From the NCBI RefSeq assembly GCF_017872555.1, contig NZ_JAEDOX010000001.1, positions 124,001-188,000 of the forward strand: 64,000 nucleotides of DNA. The letters are read 5' to 3'. This document shows positions 16,947-26,655 of the stretch, piece after piece; positions within the stretch are counted from its first letter, which is position 1; each line of letters starts with the position of its first letter. The stretch is from Ruegeria sp. HKCCSA071 (lineage in GTDB: Bacteria > Pseudomonadota > Alphaproteobacteria > Rhodobacterales > Rhodobacteraceae). The notes beneath the pieces are model-generated. The model was not told where the DNA came from. It did not search any database and worked only from the letters and a program-made list of their open reading frames with translations. Position numbers and translations under genes: made by a program.

Positions 16947-18329
16947 ATGGACGCCAAATCGGGAAACGGAAGCTCGGGCAATTTTGTCTGGGGTGTGATT
17001 GCGGGTCTGGTTGCCGTGCTGGGCGTTGGCGGTTTGTATCTGTCCGGTGCTTTCACCAAAGCGCCAGAGCCTGAGGCGGGCGCACCGCAGGAACCCGCGT
17101 CCGTTGCAACCACGCAGCCGCAGGAACAAGCCGCCGAAGCGCCCGCGGAAACCGCCACAACAGAACCAGCTGAGCAGGCCACCGTAACACCGGATGAGGC
17201 ACCAACCGCTGAACCTGTCGAAGATACGGCTGCGGCAACAGATGTTGTTCCAGATTCTGAACCTGCGGTGGCCCAATCGGAAGAGAATGCACCGGCACGC
17301 ACGGCCCCCCCGGTTTTAGATCAGATTTTTGTTGAAGCAGACGGAACGGCGCTTTTGTCAGGTGACGCTGAGCCGGGCAGCCAGATTGAGGTTCTGCTGA
17401 ACGGTGAAACCGTACACACATTCACGGTGGACAGCAGCGGGCAGTTCGCCGAGTTCGTCTCGATCCCCTTCAGCGATAACGCGCAGGGGCTAATCCTGCA
17501 CAGCAAAAACGGCGCGCAAACGACCCGGTCTGACGACTATCTGATCGCCGCTCTGCCGAAGCCGGTCGAAGAAGAGCCGGTTGCGCAGCAAACTGACGCT
17601 GCCGATCAGGGCGAAACAACCAAAGCTGAAGAACAGATAGCCTCGGCGGTTGTTGATCCAGAGACCGAAACCCCAGTTGAGACCGAAACACCAGACCCTG
17701 TAGCGACCGCGCCAGAAACCAGCGAAGCGCAGGTTGCCGACCAGTCGGCAGAGACATCTGAAACGGGTCAGCAGATCGCGGTACTGCGGTCGGGCGAAGA
17801 AGGCGTTGAACTCGTGCAACCGCCCGTAGTTCGGGATACCCCGCCGGAACAGGTCGCGCTGGATACCATCGGGTATTCTGAGACCGGTGATGTTCAGTTG
17901 ACCGGGCGAGTGCAGGACGGGGCGGCCATCAGGGTATATCTGGACAATCGTCTGGTTGCTGACCTCGCTCCGGAACAGGATGGATCCTGGCGGAGTGATC
18001 TGGACGGCATCGACCCCGGTGTTTACACGTTGCGTGTTGACGCTGTGAACACGGACGGGACAGTTCGCAGCCGGGTCGAAACCCCGTTCAAACGCGAGCC
18101 TGTGGAAGTGTTAGAAGCTGCAACGGGTGGCGGTGACGGAACGGCCGGGCAGGACAATGCACCGGCAATCCGGTCGGTCACTGTGCAACGGGGCGACACG
18201 CTGTGGGCGATCTCGCGTGACCGCTTTGGCGATGGCATCCTGTATGTGCGCCTGTTCGAAGCCAACCGCGACTTGATCCGCGACCCGGATCTGATCTATC
18301 CGGGGCAAATCTTTACGATACCGGAATAA
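16947..18329 (+). CDS. Membrane-anchored LysM protein with Ig-like repeats
   Basis: 460 residues: an N-terminal membrane anchor (about 13-33), an acidic Pro/Ala/Glu/Thr-rich spacer (35-125), a beta-sandwich-like unit (about 127-205, beginning LDQIFVEADGTALLSGDAEPG), a second acidic spacer (205-285), a second Ig-like unit (about 305-385) and a C-terminal LysM domain (VQRGDTLWAISRDRFGDG, from about 413) that binds peptidoglycan. Such proteins link membrane and wall. A GC-rich hairpin follows the gene, then the ABC transporter. Confidence 0.85.
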   Translation: MDAKSGNGSSGNFVWGVIAGLVAVLGVGGLYLSGAFTKAPEPEAGAPQEPASVATTQPQEQAAEAPAETATTEPAEQATVTPDEAPTAEPVEDTAAATDVVPDSEPAVAQSEENAPARTAPPVLDQIFVEADGTALLSGDAEPGSQIEVLLNGETVHTFTVDSSGQFAEFVSIPFSDNAQGLILHSKNGAQTTRSDDYLIAALPKPVEEEPVAQQTDAADQGETTKAEEQIASAVVDPETETPVETETPDPVATAPETSEAQVADQSAETSETGQQIAVLRSGEEGVELVQPPVVRDTPPEQVALDTIGYSETGDVQLTGRVQDGAAIRVYLDNRLVADLAPEQDGSWRSDLDGIDPGVYTLRVDAVNTDGTVRSRVETPFKREPVEVLEAATGGGDGTAGQDNAPAIRSVTVQRGDTLWAISRDRFGDGILYVRLFEANRDLIRDPDLIYPGQIFTIPE

Positions 18330-18337
18330 TCAACGCA

Positions 18338-18365
18338 CTGGCCCGTTGCGGGCCAGAGCCTTTCT
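18338..18365 (+). terminator. Hairpin after the LysM gene
   Basis: CTGGCCCG-TTG-CGGGCCAG with perfect 8-bp arms, followed by AGCCTTTCTCT. The T-run is weak, so attenuation before the ABC transporter is also possible. Confidence 0.55.
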
Positions 18366-18387
18366 CTGACCGCAGACAAGGTACGTG

Positions 18388-20211
18388 ATGAGACGAACAT
18401 CTCCGATGGCCTCGAGTGACGGGGTGCAGAGCGGCGAGCGCAGTTCAGGCTGGCGGACAATCCGCAAGGTTGCGCCCTACCTCTGGCCGCAGGACGAGGT
18501 TTGGGTAAAGCGCCGCGTGGTTATCGCAATGGCGATGCTGGTTCTGGCCAAACTGATCGCGGTCTATACCCCGATCCTATACAAAGGCGCCGTTGATTCT
18601 TTGGCAGGTGAAGGCGTGCCGCCGCTGGCGCTGGGCGCAGTGGGTGTGACGGTTGCCTACGGCGTGGCGCGTATGATGACGGTTGGGTTCCAGCAACTGC
18701 GGGACGCCGCCTTTGCCCCTGTCGGACAGCGGGCCTTGCGGGCGCTGGCGTTGGAGACGTTCCGGCATATCCATAACCTGTCCATGCGCTATCACGTCTC
18801 GCGCCGCACCGGCGGGCTGAGTCGTATCATCGAGAGGGGCGTCAAAGGCGTGGAATTCCTGCTGCGATTCCTGCTGTTCTCGATCGGGCCGCTGATCCTG
18901 GAACTGTTGCTGGTTGCGATCATCCTGATGTGGTTGTTCGACGTCTGGTATCTGGTCGTCGTCGCCGTCACCATCGGCCTTTATATCTGGTTCACCTTTG
19001 CCGTGACCGAATGGCGGGTAAAGCTGCGGCGTGAGATGAACGACCAGGACACCGAAGCCAATCAGCGTGCCATTGACAGTTTGCTGAACTTCGAAACCGT
19101 CAAGTATTTCAACGCGGAAGCGCGCGAAGCTGCACGTTACGACGTGTCGATGAAAGCCTATGCCGGCGCGGCGCTGAAAACGGCCTATTCGCTGGCGTTT
19201 CTGAATTTTGGCCAGTCATTCCTGATCACCTGCGGCCTGATCGGAGTCATGGTTCTGGCCGCGATTGGCGTTCAGAATGGAAACCTGACTGTGGGCGATT
19301 TTGTCATGGTCAACGCCTACATGATCCAGATTACCGTTCCGCTGAACTTTCTGGGGACGGTCTATCGTGAGATCCGGCAATCGCTGGTTGATATGGGGCA
19401 GATGTTTGATCTGCTCGAACAACCTGCCGAAGTCACCGATGAGCCCGATGCACCCGAACTTACGGTCAATGGTGGTGAGGTCACACTTGAGGAAGTGCAT
19501 TTTGGGTATGACCCTGAAAGGGAAATCCTAAAGGGCATTTCCTTGACGGTTCCTGCCGGGCAGACGGTCGCAATCGTTGGGGCAACCGGGTCTGGCAAGT
19601 CGACTATCGGGCGGCTGTTGTTCCGGTTTTACGACGTGACCAAAGGCGCACTGAAGATCGATGGACAGGATGTGCGGAATGTGACCCAGACCAGCCTGCA
19701 CGCGGCCATCGGCGTTGTGCCGCAGGACACGGTGCTGTTTAACGACACCATTCGCTACAACATTGCGTATGGGCGCGACGATGCCACCCCTGAGGATGTC
19801 GAGGCCGCAGCCCGGGCCGCCCAGATTCACGACTTCATCACTTCGCTGCCCGACGGGTACGACACCATGGTGGGTGAGCGCGGTCTGAAACTGTCCGGCG
19901 GCGAAAAGCAACGTGTTGGCATAGCGCGGACATTGCTGAAGAACCCTCCGATCCTGTTGCTGGACGAGGCGACCTCGGCCCTGGATACCGACACGGAACA
20001 GGACATCAAGGATGCGCTGGCACACGCAGGGGAGGGGCGGACCGTGATCACGATTGCCCATCGCCTCAGCACGATTGCCGAGGCGGATCGGATTGTTGTT
20101 CTTGAGGCCGGTGAGATCATCGAACAGGGCACACATGACGAGCTGTTGGCGCGGTCCGGGCGATATGCTCAACTGTGGAACCGCCAGCAGTCGGACAGTG
20201 AGGCCGCCTGA
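18388..20211 (+). CDS. ATM1-type ABC exporter (fused permease and ATPase)
   Basis: About 607 residues: six membrane segments in the first 330 residues, then an ATPase domain with Walker A GATGSGKST near 398, signature LSGGEKQR near 502 and Walker B ILLLDEATSALD near 522. The TM region (YKGAVDSL, RTGGLSRIIERG, NFETVKYFNAE) is that of the Atm1/HMT1 subfamily, which exports glutathione-linked compounds needed for extramitochondrial Fe-S assembly or metal detoxification. ATG 18388 has AAGG seven bases upstream; the adjacent GTG 18385 is less likely. Confidence 0.92.
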   Translation: MRRTSPMASSDGVQSGERSSGWRTIRKVAPYLWPQDEVWVKRRVVIAMAMLVLAKLIAVYTPILYKGAVDSLAGEGVPPLALGAVGVTVAYGVARMMTVGFQQLRDAAFAPVGQRALRALALETFRHIHNLSMRYHVSRRTGGLSRIIERGVKGVEFLLRFLLFSIGPLILELLLVAIILMWLFDVWYLVVVAVTIGLYIWFTFAVTEWRVKLRREMNDQDTEANQRAIDSLLNFETVKYFNAEAREAARYDVSMKAYAGAALKTAYSLAFLNFGQSFLITCGLIGVMVLAAIGVQNGNLTVGDFVMVNAYMIQITVPLNFLGTVYREIRQSLVDMGQMFDLLEQPAEVTDEPDAPELTVNGGEVTLEEVHFGYDPEREILKGISLTVPAGQTVAIVGATGSGKSTIGRLLFRFYDVTKGALKIDGQDVRNVTQTSLHAAIGVVPQDTVLFNDTIRYNIAYGRDDATPEDVEAAARAAQIHDFITSLPDGYDTMVGERGLKLSGGEKQRVGIARTLLKNPPILLLDEATSALDTDTEQDIKDALAHAGEGRTVITIAHRLSTIAEADRIVVLEAGEIIEQGTHDELLARSGRYAQLWNRQQSDSEAA

Positions 20212-20219
20212 GGGCCTCA
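20199..20219 (+). terminator. Possible hairpin at the end of the ABC exporter
   Basis: TGAGGCC-GCCTGAG-GGCCTCA, with perfect 7-bp arms that overlap the stop codon; only a weak T-run (TCTTG) follows. Confidence 0.3.
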
Positions 20220-20269
20220 TCTTGCCCCGCGGAATGTGCTAGGATGCGCCGTGCAAAAAGGTGAACGCC

Positions 20270-20668
20270 ATGATCAATGGTTTAGCAAGACGATTGGTAC
20301 CTATAGCGGTCGTGGTTCTTCTTCCGGCTATGGTGGCGGCTGACCCGATCGAGGGCGTCTGGAAGACCGAACCTGATCGCAAGAACCTGATCTCGCATAT
20401 CAAGATATCCGCCTGCGCGGACAAGTTCTGCGGCACGATACTTTCGGCTTTTGATTCATCGGGCAAAGAAGTTCAAACGCCGAATATCGGGAAAAAGCTG
20501 TTCTGGGACGTGTCCAGCGAAGGCGGTGGAAAATACGGCGGGGGTGAGTTCTGGGTTCCCCTGATCGACGTTGATGCTGTTCCACAGATGACGTTGCAAG
20601 GTGACAAGCTCATGGTCAAAGGCTGTGAACATGCGATTTGCGCGCACCAGACCTGGTCCCGACTGTGA
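20270..20668 (+). CDS. DUF2147 family secreted protein
   Basis: 132 residues with a signal peptide (to about VAAD), then GVWKTEPDRKNLISHIKISAC, the DUF2147 opening, and paired cysteines (ACADKFCG and GCEHAICAH). The family is periplasmic and uncharacterised. AAGG eight bases before ATG 20270 favours this start over GTG 20261. It ends just before a bidirectional terminator shared with the convergent RND gene. Confidence 0.82.
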   Translation: MINGLARRLVPIAVVVLLPAMVAADPIEGVWKTEPDRKNLISHIKISACADKFCGTILSAFDSSGKEVQTPNIGKKLFWDVSSEGGGKYGGGEFWVPLIDVDAVPQMTLQGDKLMVKGCEHAICAHQTWSRL

Positions 20669-20681
20669 CGGCAGAAAACGA

Positions 20682-20706
20682 AAAGGACCGGGAATCCCGG
20701 TCCTTT
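20682..20706. terminator. Bidirectional terminator between DUF2147 gene and RND permease
   Basis: AAAGGACCGGG-AAT-CCCGGTCCTTT: perfect 11-bp arms with A-run on one side and T-run on the other, so it can act for both convergent genes. Confidence 0.85.
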
Positions 20707-20711
20707 CATCC

Positions 20712-23700
20712 TTATTCTGCAGCTTTTAGCGGCGATCCCGGAACCTGATCTATAGGTTCGTCTCGCGGCCGGGCCTCGGATTGTGACGGCTCGTCCCACA
20801 CAATCTCGGTCGCCTGTAGTTTGCGGGCCGAGCGACCAATAGCCATGTCCTGTGCGATCTGACTGGACCGCCCCGCAGTCACACGGGCAAGCCCGCGGCT
20901 GAGCCAGACAGCGTAAGTTGTCACCCAGACACGCAGTGCCAGAAGCGACGGCGTCACGATCAGCGTGAGAACAGTGGCGATGCCAAGACCAAAGACAACC
21001 GCTGTGGCCAGCTGTTTCCACCACAGGGCGGTGGGACTGTCGATGGAATAGCCGCCATTGATGAAGTCTAGCGAAAGCCCAAACATCATCGGGGTCAGAC
21101 CTGCCATCGTTGTCAACGTGGTCAGCAAAACCGGGCGGATACGCGATTCCGCAGTGCGGACGATTGCATCGATCCTTGGCATATAGGCGCTGTATTCCTG
21201 ATAGGTATCGATCAGAACAATGTTGTTGTTCACCACAATTCCTGCCAGCGCAACGATGCCAGTGCCGGTCATGATGATCGAAAAGGGTTGCTCCATCACG
21301 ATCATGCCGATCAGCACCCCGGTGGTCGAAAGAACAACCGCCAACAGCACCAGCACCGAATTGTAGAACGAGTTGAACTGGGCCAGCAGGATCACGAACA
21401 TCAGCCCCAATGCGCCCATGAAGGCGTTCACCAGAAATGCGCCGGATTCAGCCTGCTCTTCCTGATCCCCGGTCCATTCCCAACTGATCGAGTTGGCGAA
21501 GGGGCTGGTTTCAAGCCATTCGGTCAGAACCGCAATCCGCTCATTCGGGTTAATCAGGGCGAACTGCGTGTCTCCTGCGTCAATCGCGCTACGCAGCTGG
21601 TCAATACTCTCTGCACCGGTCAGTTGAACCAGCTCGTAGGACTTTCCTCCGTCGCCGTCCAACACAGTGCCGGTTGGAGAATAACCGTCTGCCACTTCGC
21701 GCATTACGGCCAGACGTTCTTCTTTCCCGTCCGGCCCTTTGGTCACAACCTTGCTCAGCCCCGGTTCGACATCGGCCTTCACATCGTAATAACGTTGCTG
21801 GTCGACACGGTTGATCTGGGCCAGTTTGGCCACAGGTTCCCGGGTCACGAAGTTCGACAGCGGAACCAACCCGTCCGGCGTGCGGACCTTGAGCGTGTCC
21901 AATGTCGACAGCACGCGATCCTCTTCCGGCAATCGGACACGGATCTCGATCTCTTCATCTGTGCTGTCGGGGCGCATCTCACCCAGCAGGATGCCGCGTG
22001 TCACCAGCTGCACCATGGCACCGACGGTGGCCACATCAGCCCCAAACCGGCCGGCCTTCGCCACATCGACGTCGATTTGCCAATCGATGCCCGGCAAGGG
22101 CAGGGTGTCTTCGGTTTTGATCAGCCCCGGCGTTTCGTCAAATATCTGGCGCGCGGTGACGGTGGCCGATGTCAGTTCGTCCCAACCGTCCCCCTTGATG
22201 CGCAGGTGAACGGGCTTGGCCGAGGCCGGGCCCTGTTCCAATGCCAGGATTTCAACAACGATTCCGGGTATTGTCGCCAGTTTGGCGTTAAGATCGTCGA
22301 TTACGTAATCGCCATCAAATTCTGGAGCCACAAAGTGGCGCTCAAACAATCCCCACAAAGCGGATTCCGAAACGTTCGGGCGATCTTCCCATGGGATAAT
22401 TTCGAACTGGACGCGCCCCACCGTGTCCGCCGGTGCCTGCGCACCGCCGGTGTTCTGGTTCAGACCACCTTCGCCTGCAAAGGAAAAGACGTTGATTACT
22501 GCCGGATGAGATCCAATGATCTGTTCGGCCTGCAGCACCATCTCGTCTTTTTCAGCCAGTGACAGGTTGCCACGGGCACGGACGTAAGCAGTTGCCTGTT
22601 CCGGTTCGCTTTCAACGAAGAATTCGACACCTCGGGATTCCTGCGGGAACCAGACGAAGGTCACGAAATACACGGCAGAGAAAACTGCCGCCAGCGACAC
22701 GATCGGCATGATCGGGTTGCCGACAAGGAACCCGATCACATGTCCGAAAGGTGTGTGTTCGTCAGCGGTGTGGACGTGGTCTTCTTCCGCTCGTTCGAAC
22801 TTGGCCGCGCTCAGCGTTACAGACCCGGCAAAGGCCCCGAACAGGAACAGCAGGGCACCGGCGACCACTCCTCCGGGCAGAAGATAGTCAGGGTTCAGAA
22901 CCTGCATTGCGCCAAGGAAAATCATGTAGAGCGACGGGGGCACCATCACCGCCCGAACCCACCACCGGGTACGCGCCCGGAGCCAATTCGAAGACCGGTC
23001 AAAAACGCGGCTCAGACGCCCCGAAACACCACCCATGACTGGCAGGTAGATCAGCGCCACGATCAGCGAAGCCGACAGAACAAAGATCAGCGTGACCGGC
23101 AACATTCCCATGAATTCGCCCGGAATACCGGGCCAGAACAGCATCGGCAGGAAGGCGCATAGCGTCGTCGCGGTCGAGGATACAATGGGCCAGAACATAC
23201 GTTGGGCCGCCTCGACATAAGCATGCATCGGGCCGACGCCTTCCTTGATGCGTTTATCTGCGTATTCCACCACCACGATGGCACCGTCAACCAGCATCCC
23301 CACGGCCAGAATGAGGCCGAACATAACGATGTTCGAGATACTGACACCCATGACTGCCAGAAACGCGAAACACAGCAGGAACGAGGTCGGGATTGCAAAA
23401 CCCACCAAAAGCGCGGCCCGCGTACCCAAAGATGCCAGAACCACGATCATTACCAAGGCGATTGCAGTCAGAACGGACCCTTCAAGCTGACTGACCATCG
23501 AACCGACAATACGGCTCTGGTCGTTCGACGTCCCAAGCTCGACCGCCGCCTGAAGCTCGGGCGGCCATTTGGTCTTGGCCAGAGCAATGGTTTCTTTCAC
23601 CTGCGTAACGGTGTCGATCAGGTTAAATCCCTTGCGTTTGACAACCTGCAGCGCGACGGTCGCCTCGCCGTTGAAACGGGCGGTACCTTCGCGATCTTCA

Positions 23701-24491
23701 AAAGTGTAGTTGATCTGCGCAAGCTCTCCCAGCGTAACAACCCGGTCGCCATTGACCTTGACCGGCAAGGCATAGACATCCTGCGCTGTTTTGAATGACG
23801 ACGGGATCTTGACCGAGAATGTACCCTGTGCGGTTTCGACTTCGCCCGCTGCGATCAACTGGTTGTTGTTTCGTACGACGTTGATCAGCTCGGCCGCGGT
23901 CACGTTGTACGCCTCAAGCCGCAGGGGGTCGATGATGACCTCAAGCAACTCGTCACGATTGCCCGCGATACCCGCTTCGAGAACGGAATCCAGCGCCTCA
24001 AGCTCGTCCTGCAAATCCTTGGCGACACGGGCCATTGTGCGTTCCGGAACAGCTCCGGTCAGGTTGACGATGACGATCGGGAATTCGGAAAAGTTGATTT
24101 CCGTCAGCGAGTATTGTTCCGCACCTTCAGGGAAATCAGCCTGGGCCGTGTTCATGGCATCGCGCACGTCCGCCATGATCGAGGTCTTGTCCCAGCCGAA
24201 TTCAAACTCCAGCGCGACCCCGGCATAGCCTTCGGCCGCAGTCGACGTCATTTCCTTGAGTCCGTCGAGATCCGCCAGCTCGGTCTCCATCGGCTTGACC
24301 AAAAGGTTTTCCGAGTCTTCTGCTGAAATTCCGGGAAACTGCACCGAAACGAAAAGGGCAGGGATTTCGATATCCGGTTCACCCTCTTTCGGAAGCGAGA
24401 CATAGGCAAAGCCGCCTACGACCAGTGAAATGGCGATGAACGCCATAACCATTCGGGCCCTGCCTGCGGCCCATGCGACGATACCCGTCAT
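20712..24491 (-). CDS. RND family efflux permease (AcrB/MdtB-like)
   Basis: 1259-residue proton-driven inner-membrane exporter with the RND layout: TM1 near the N-terminus (MVMAFIAISLVVGGFAYV), two large periplasmic loops, and a duplicated six-TM bundle. TM4 holds the proton-relay Asp402 in GMLVDGAIVVVEYADKR (the usual second Asp is Gly), and TM10-11 have VALAGIVVNNNIVLID. It is slightly longer than AcrB because of an extension between TM6 and the second loop (residues about 500-590) and a basic C-terminal tail. The start overlaps the adaptor stop as ATGA. No TolC-type outer-membrane gene is nearby. Substrate unknown. Confidence 0.93.
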   Translation of the reverse strand: MTGIVAWAAGRARMVMAFIAISLVVGGFAYVSLPKEGEPDIEIPALFVSVQFPGISAEDSENLLVKPMETELADLDGLKEMTSTAAEGYAGVALEFEFGWDKTSIMADVRDAMNTAQADFPEGAEQYSLTEINFSEFPIVIVNLTGAVPERTMARVAKDLQDELEALDSVLEAGIAGNRDELLEVIIDPLRLEAYNVTAAELINVVRNNNQLIAAGEVETAQGTFSVKIPSSFKTAQDVYALPVKVNGDRVVTLGELAQINYTFEDREGTARFNGEATVALQVVKRKGFNLIDTVTQVKETIALAKTKWPPELQAAVELGTSNDQSRIVGSMVSQLEGSVLTAIALVMIVVLASLGTRAALLVGFAIPTSFLLCFAFLAVMGVSISNIVMFGLILAVGMLVDGAIVVVEYADKRIKEGVGPMHAYVEAAQRMFWPIVSSTATTLCAFLPMLFWPGIPGEFMGMLPVTLIFVLSASLIVALIYLPVMGGVSGRLSRVFDRSSNWLRARTRWWVRAVMVPPSLYMIFLGAMQVLNPDYLLPGGVVAGALLFLFGAFAGSVTLSAAKFERAEEDHVHTADEHTPFGHVIGFLVGNPIMPIVSLAAVFSAVYFVTFVWFPQESRGVEFFVESEPEQATAYVRARGNLSLAEKDEMVLQAEQIIGSHPAVINVFSFAGEGGLNQNTGGAQAPADTVGRVQFEIIPWEDRPNVSESALWGLFERHFVAPEFDGDYVIDDLNAKLATIPGIVVEILALEQGPASAKPVHLRIKGDGWDELTSATVTARQIFDETPGLIKTEDTLPLPGIDWQIDVDVAKAGRFGADVATVGAMVQLVTRGILLGEMRPDSTDEEIEIRVRLPEEDRVLSTLDTLKVRTPDGLVPLSNFVTREPVAKLAQINRVDQQRYYDVKADVEPGLSKVVTKGPDGKEERLAVMREVADGYSPTGTVLDGDGGKSYELVQLTGAESIDQLRSAIDAGDTQFALINPNERIAVLTEWLETSPFANSISWEWTGDQEEQAESGAFLVNAFMGALGLMFVILLAQFNSFYNSVLVLLAVVLSTTGVLIGMIVMEQPFSIIMTGTGIVALAGIVVNNNIVLIDTYQEYSAYMPRIDAIVRTAESRIRPVLLTTLTTMAGLTPMMFGLSLDFINGGYSIDSPTALWWKQLATAVVFGLGIATVLTLIVTPSLLALRVWVTTYAVWLSRGLARVTAGRSSQIAQDMAIGRSARKLQATEIVWDEPSQSEARPRDEPIDQVPGSPLKAAE

Positions 24492-25714
24492 TGCGAGGCT
24501 TCCCGATAAGTTGGTGCAACGGTAACACCGCGGATCACGAATTCCTGCCCGACCACGATGATATCAACCGTTTCCGGAAGGCCGTCGATCCAGACACCTT
24601 CGGCGGTGTCGCGCAGGATGCGGACTGGCATGAAGTCAACAACGTTGCCTGCGCCAACTGTGCGCACACCCAATTGCCCTTCGTTGCTAAGAGTCAGCGC
24701 CGATTGCGGCAGCAGGTGGGCTTTCGCGCCCTCGGCGGCGATGCTGATTGTCGCCGTCTGACCGTCGCGAATGGTCAAGTCGGGGTTCGGAACAGTGATT
24801 TCCACCTCGAATGTACGTGTTGTCTCGTCCGCGGACCGGCTCAGGAACGTGACCCGCCCCCCGAGTTGCCGACCGGTCACAAGTGTTGCCGATGCTTCGG
24901 ACCCAACAAGCACCCGATTGACTTCGGTCTCGGGTACGAAGCCGACCAGCTTGATCGGGTCCAGTTGAATGACAGTCGCGCAAAGTGATCCAGGCTGCAT
25001 CAGGCTTCCCAGTTCTGCAGTGTCGCTTTCCAGCAAGCCCTTGAAGGGGGCTTTGATGGTCAGGCGGCCAACCTCTCGCTGTGCGGCCTCGACTGCTGCT
25101 GCGGCTGCTTCGATGCCTGCACGCGTGGCTTCCAGTCCGGCTTCGGCTGTTTTCACACCGGCTTCCGCTGAGCTCATCACCGCTTCGCTGGAGATGCGAC
25201 GGGTTTCCGACGCATAGCCGGTTTCAGCCAGTTTGCGCGAGGCTGTCAGATTGATCTCGGCCTCGGCAACAAGCGCATGTGCCTCTGTCAGGCGTGCTTC
25301 GGCTTCGGGTATGCGGCTCTGGGCTTCCAGTTTGCCCGCCATGGCTTCGGCCAGTTGCGCCGGGCGCGTGCCGGGATCAAGCTCGCATAATATATCGCCC
25401 GCCTCAACAAACGCACCTTTGCGTTTAGGTTCAGAGATAACGGTGGACGTGGTTTCCGAAAGCACTTCGACCTGCCGGTTCGCCTTGGTCTGACCACGCA
25501 GCAGCACAGCGCTGTCAATTTCACGCGCTTGCGAGCGCAGGGCGACAACACCCACTGCAGAGATATCGGAGTTATCGGTTTCCGCTGCTTCGTCTTGTGT
25601 CGCTTCCCCGGCTTCACCGCGCCCGGCAAAGGCGAACAAGGTGTCACGTTCAAACACCAAAAAATACAGTGCAACAATCACGAGAAGAGCGTTGATGAAA
25701 GAAATCAAACGCAT
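24488..25714 (-). CDS. RND efflux periplasmic adaptor (membrane fusion protein)
   Basis: 408 residues, with an N-terminal anchor (FINALLVIVALYFLVF), a lipoyl half (RGQTKANRQVEVLSET ... GDILCELDPG), a long Ala/Glu-rich coiled-coil hairpin (about 125-215), the second lipoyl half (IKAPFKGLLESD) and beta-barrel domains. It bridges the RND permease to an outer-membrane channel. First gene of a two-gene operon, coupled to the permease by ATGA. A TetR-like inverted repeat lies about 85 bp upstream. Confidence 0.92.
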   Translation of the reverse strand: MRLISFINALLVIVALYFLVFERDTLFAFAGRGEAGEATQDEAAETDNSDISAVGVVALRSQAREIDSAVLLRGQTKANRQVEVLSETTSTVISEPKRKGAFVEAGDILCELDPGTRPAQLAEAMAGKLEAQSRIPEAEARLTEAHALVAEAEINLTASRKLAETGYASETRRISSEAVMSSAEAGVKTAEAGLEATRAGIEAAAAAVEAAQREVGRLTIKAPFKGLLESDTAELGSLMQPGSLCATVIQLDPIKLVGFVPETEVNRVLVGSEASATLVTGRQLGGRVTFLSRSADETTRTFEVEITVPNPDLTIRDGQTATISIAAEGAKAHLLPQSALTLSNEGQLGVRTVGAGNVVDFMPVRILRDTAEGVWIDGLPETVDIIVVGQEFVIRGVTVAPTYREASQ

Positions 25715-25796
25715 ACAGTGTTTCTCCTAAGAATCTACGCCATTAAAACTTGGGCTGTTACGCCTTGAAATGGGGTTTGTTCGGCATCTTTTCCAT

Positions 25797-25816
25797 ACTG
25801 AACTGAATAGTTCGGT
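25797..25816. promoter_or_regulatory. Inverted repeat upstream of the RND operon, candidate TetR-type operator
   Basis: ACTGAAC-TGAATA-GTTCGGT: 7-bp arms with one T/G mismatch; inside them GAACT-GAAT-AGTTC is perfect. It lies in the divergent promoter region between the RND adaptor and the yfgM-like gene. This geometry is common for AcrR/TetR repressors of RND pumps, but no regulator gene is adjacent. Confidence 0.5.
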
Positions 25817-25939
25817 TTTCTTTTTTTCGCAAGAGGGAAGCAAAGCGGTCAAAATGTGCAAAATCGGACCCTTGGCTTGGCGTTGGTGCCGGGGTATGAC
25901 ATGGCGCACTTATACAAGATTGACAGCCCGGGGGCATGG

Positions 25940-26611
25940 ATGAGCGATACTGACAGTTTCATTGATGAGGTCACCGAAGAGGTGCGCCGCGACCGGATCT
26001 ATCTGCTGTTGCGTCGCTGGGGCTGGGTGGGCGTCGTCGCGGTCGTGTTGATCGTAGGCGGTGCGGCTTTCAATGAATACCGCAAGGCTCGGGCCACGGC
26101 GCAAGCTCAGCAATTGGGTGACACGATTCTTGCTGCATTGTCCGAAAATGACCCGGCTGCAAGGGCTGCAGGTCTTGCGCAGGCAGAGGCGATGTCACCG
26201 GGCGGGAAAGCCGTGCTGGATATGTTGCTGTCCGCGTCACAGGTCGAATCTGGATCCCGAGAGGACGCGGTCAACAGCCTGAACGCGGTGGCCGTACAGG
26301 GCGACCTGCCCGAGATTTACCGCGCGATTGCAAGCTTCAAATCGCTGCTGTTGCAAGGCGATACCTTGCCTGCCGCCGACCGACGCCAGCAGTTCGAGGC
26401 GTTGGCAGCCCCCGGAGCCCCGCTGCGGTTGCTGGCGGAAGAGCAGTTGGCCCTGATTGACGTGGCCGATGGCAATGTCGATGCTGCGCTGGACCGGTTG
26501 CAGGCACTGCGGCAGGATGCCGAGGTGGGTATCGACCTGCAACAGCGCGCCGCGCAAATGATCATTGCTTTGGGTGGTAAACCTGAACCTTTGGTGGCGC
26601 AGCAAGGCTGA
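25940..26611 (+). CDS. YfgM-like tetratricopeptide membrane protein
   Basis: 223 residues: a cytoplasmic N-terminus (MSDTDSFIDEVTEEVRRDR), one membrane segment (about 28-46) and a periplasmic TPR-like helical domain. It fits the YfgM/TPR_21 family, an ancillary factor of the Sec translocon and periplasmic chaperone network. In gammaproteobacteria the same order yfgM-bamB-der is found, which supports the call. ATG 25940 follows a GGGGG site; the longer upstream frame lacks coding character. Confidence 0.82.
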   Translation: MSDTDSFIDEVTEEVRRDRIYLLLRRWGWVGVVAVVLIVGGAAFNEYRKARATAQAQQLGDTILAALSENDPAARAAGLAQAEAMSPGGKAVLDMLLSASQVESGSREDAVNSLNAVAVQGDLPEIYRAIASFKSLLLQGDTLPAADRRQQFEALAAPGAPLRLLAEEQLALIDVADGNVDAALDRLQALRQDAEVGIDLQQRAAQMIIALGGKPEPLVAQQG

Positions 26612-26655
26612 CCAGGCGGGACAAAAGACTTAACGACAGGCGAGTTCGGAGTATC

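Noticed and set aside
16820..17302. N-terminal extension of the LOG gene
   Set aside because: Low-complexity Gly/Ser/Val sequence that is antisense to the LysM protein; homologues start at MSQKSVCVYCG.
21288..22562. Plus-strand open frame of over 400 codons inside the RND permease gene
   Set aside because: Antisense shadow with abnormal composition (His, Arg and Gln-rich) and no recognisable motif.
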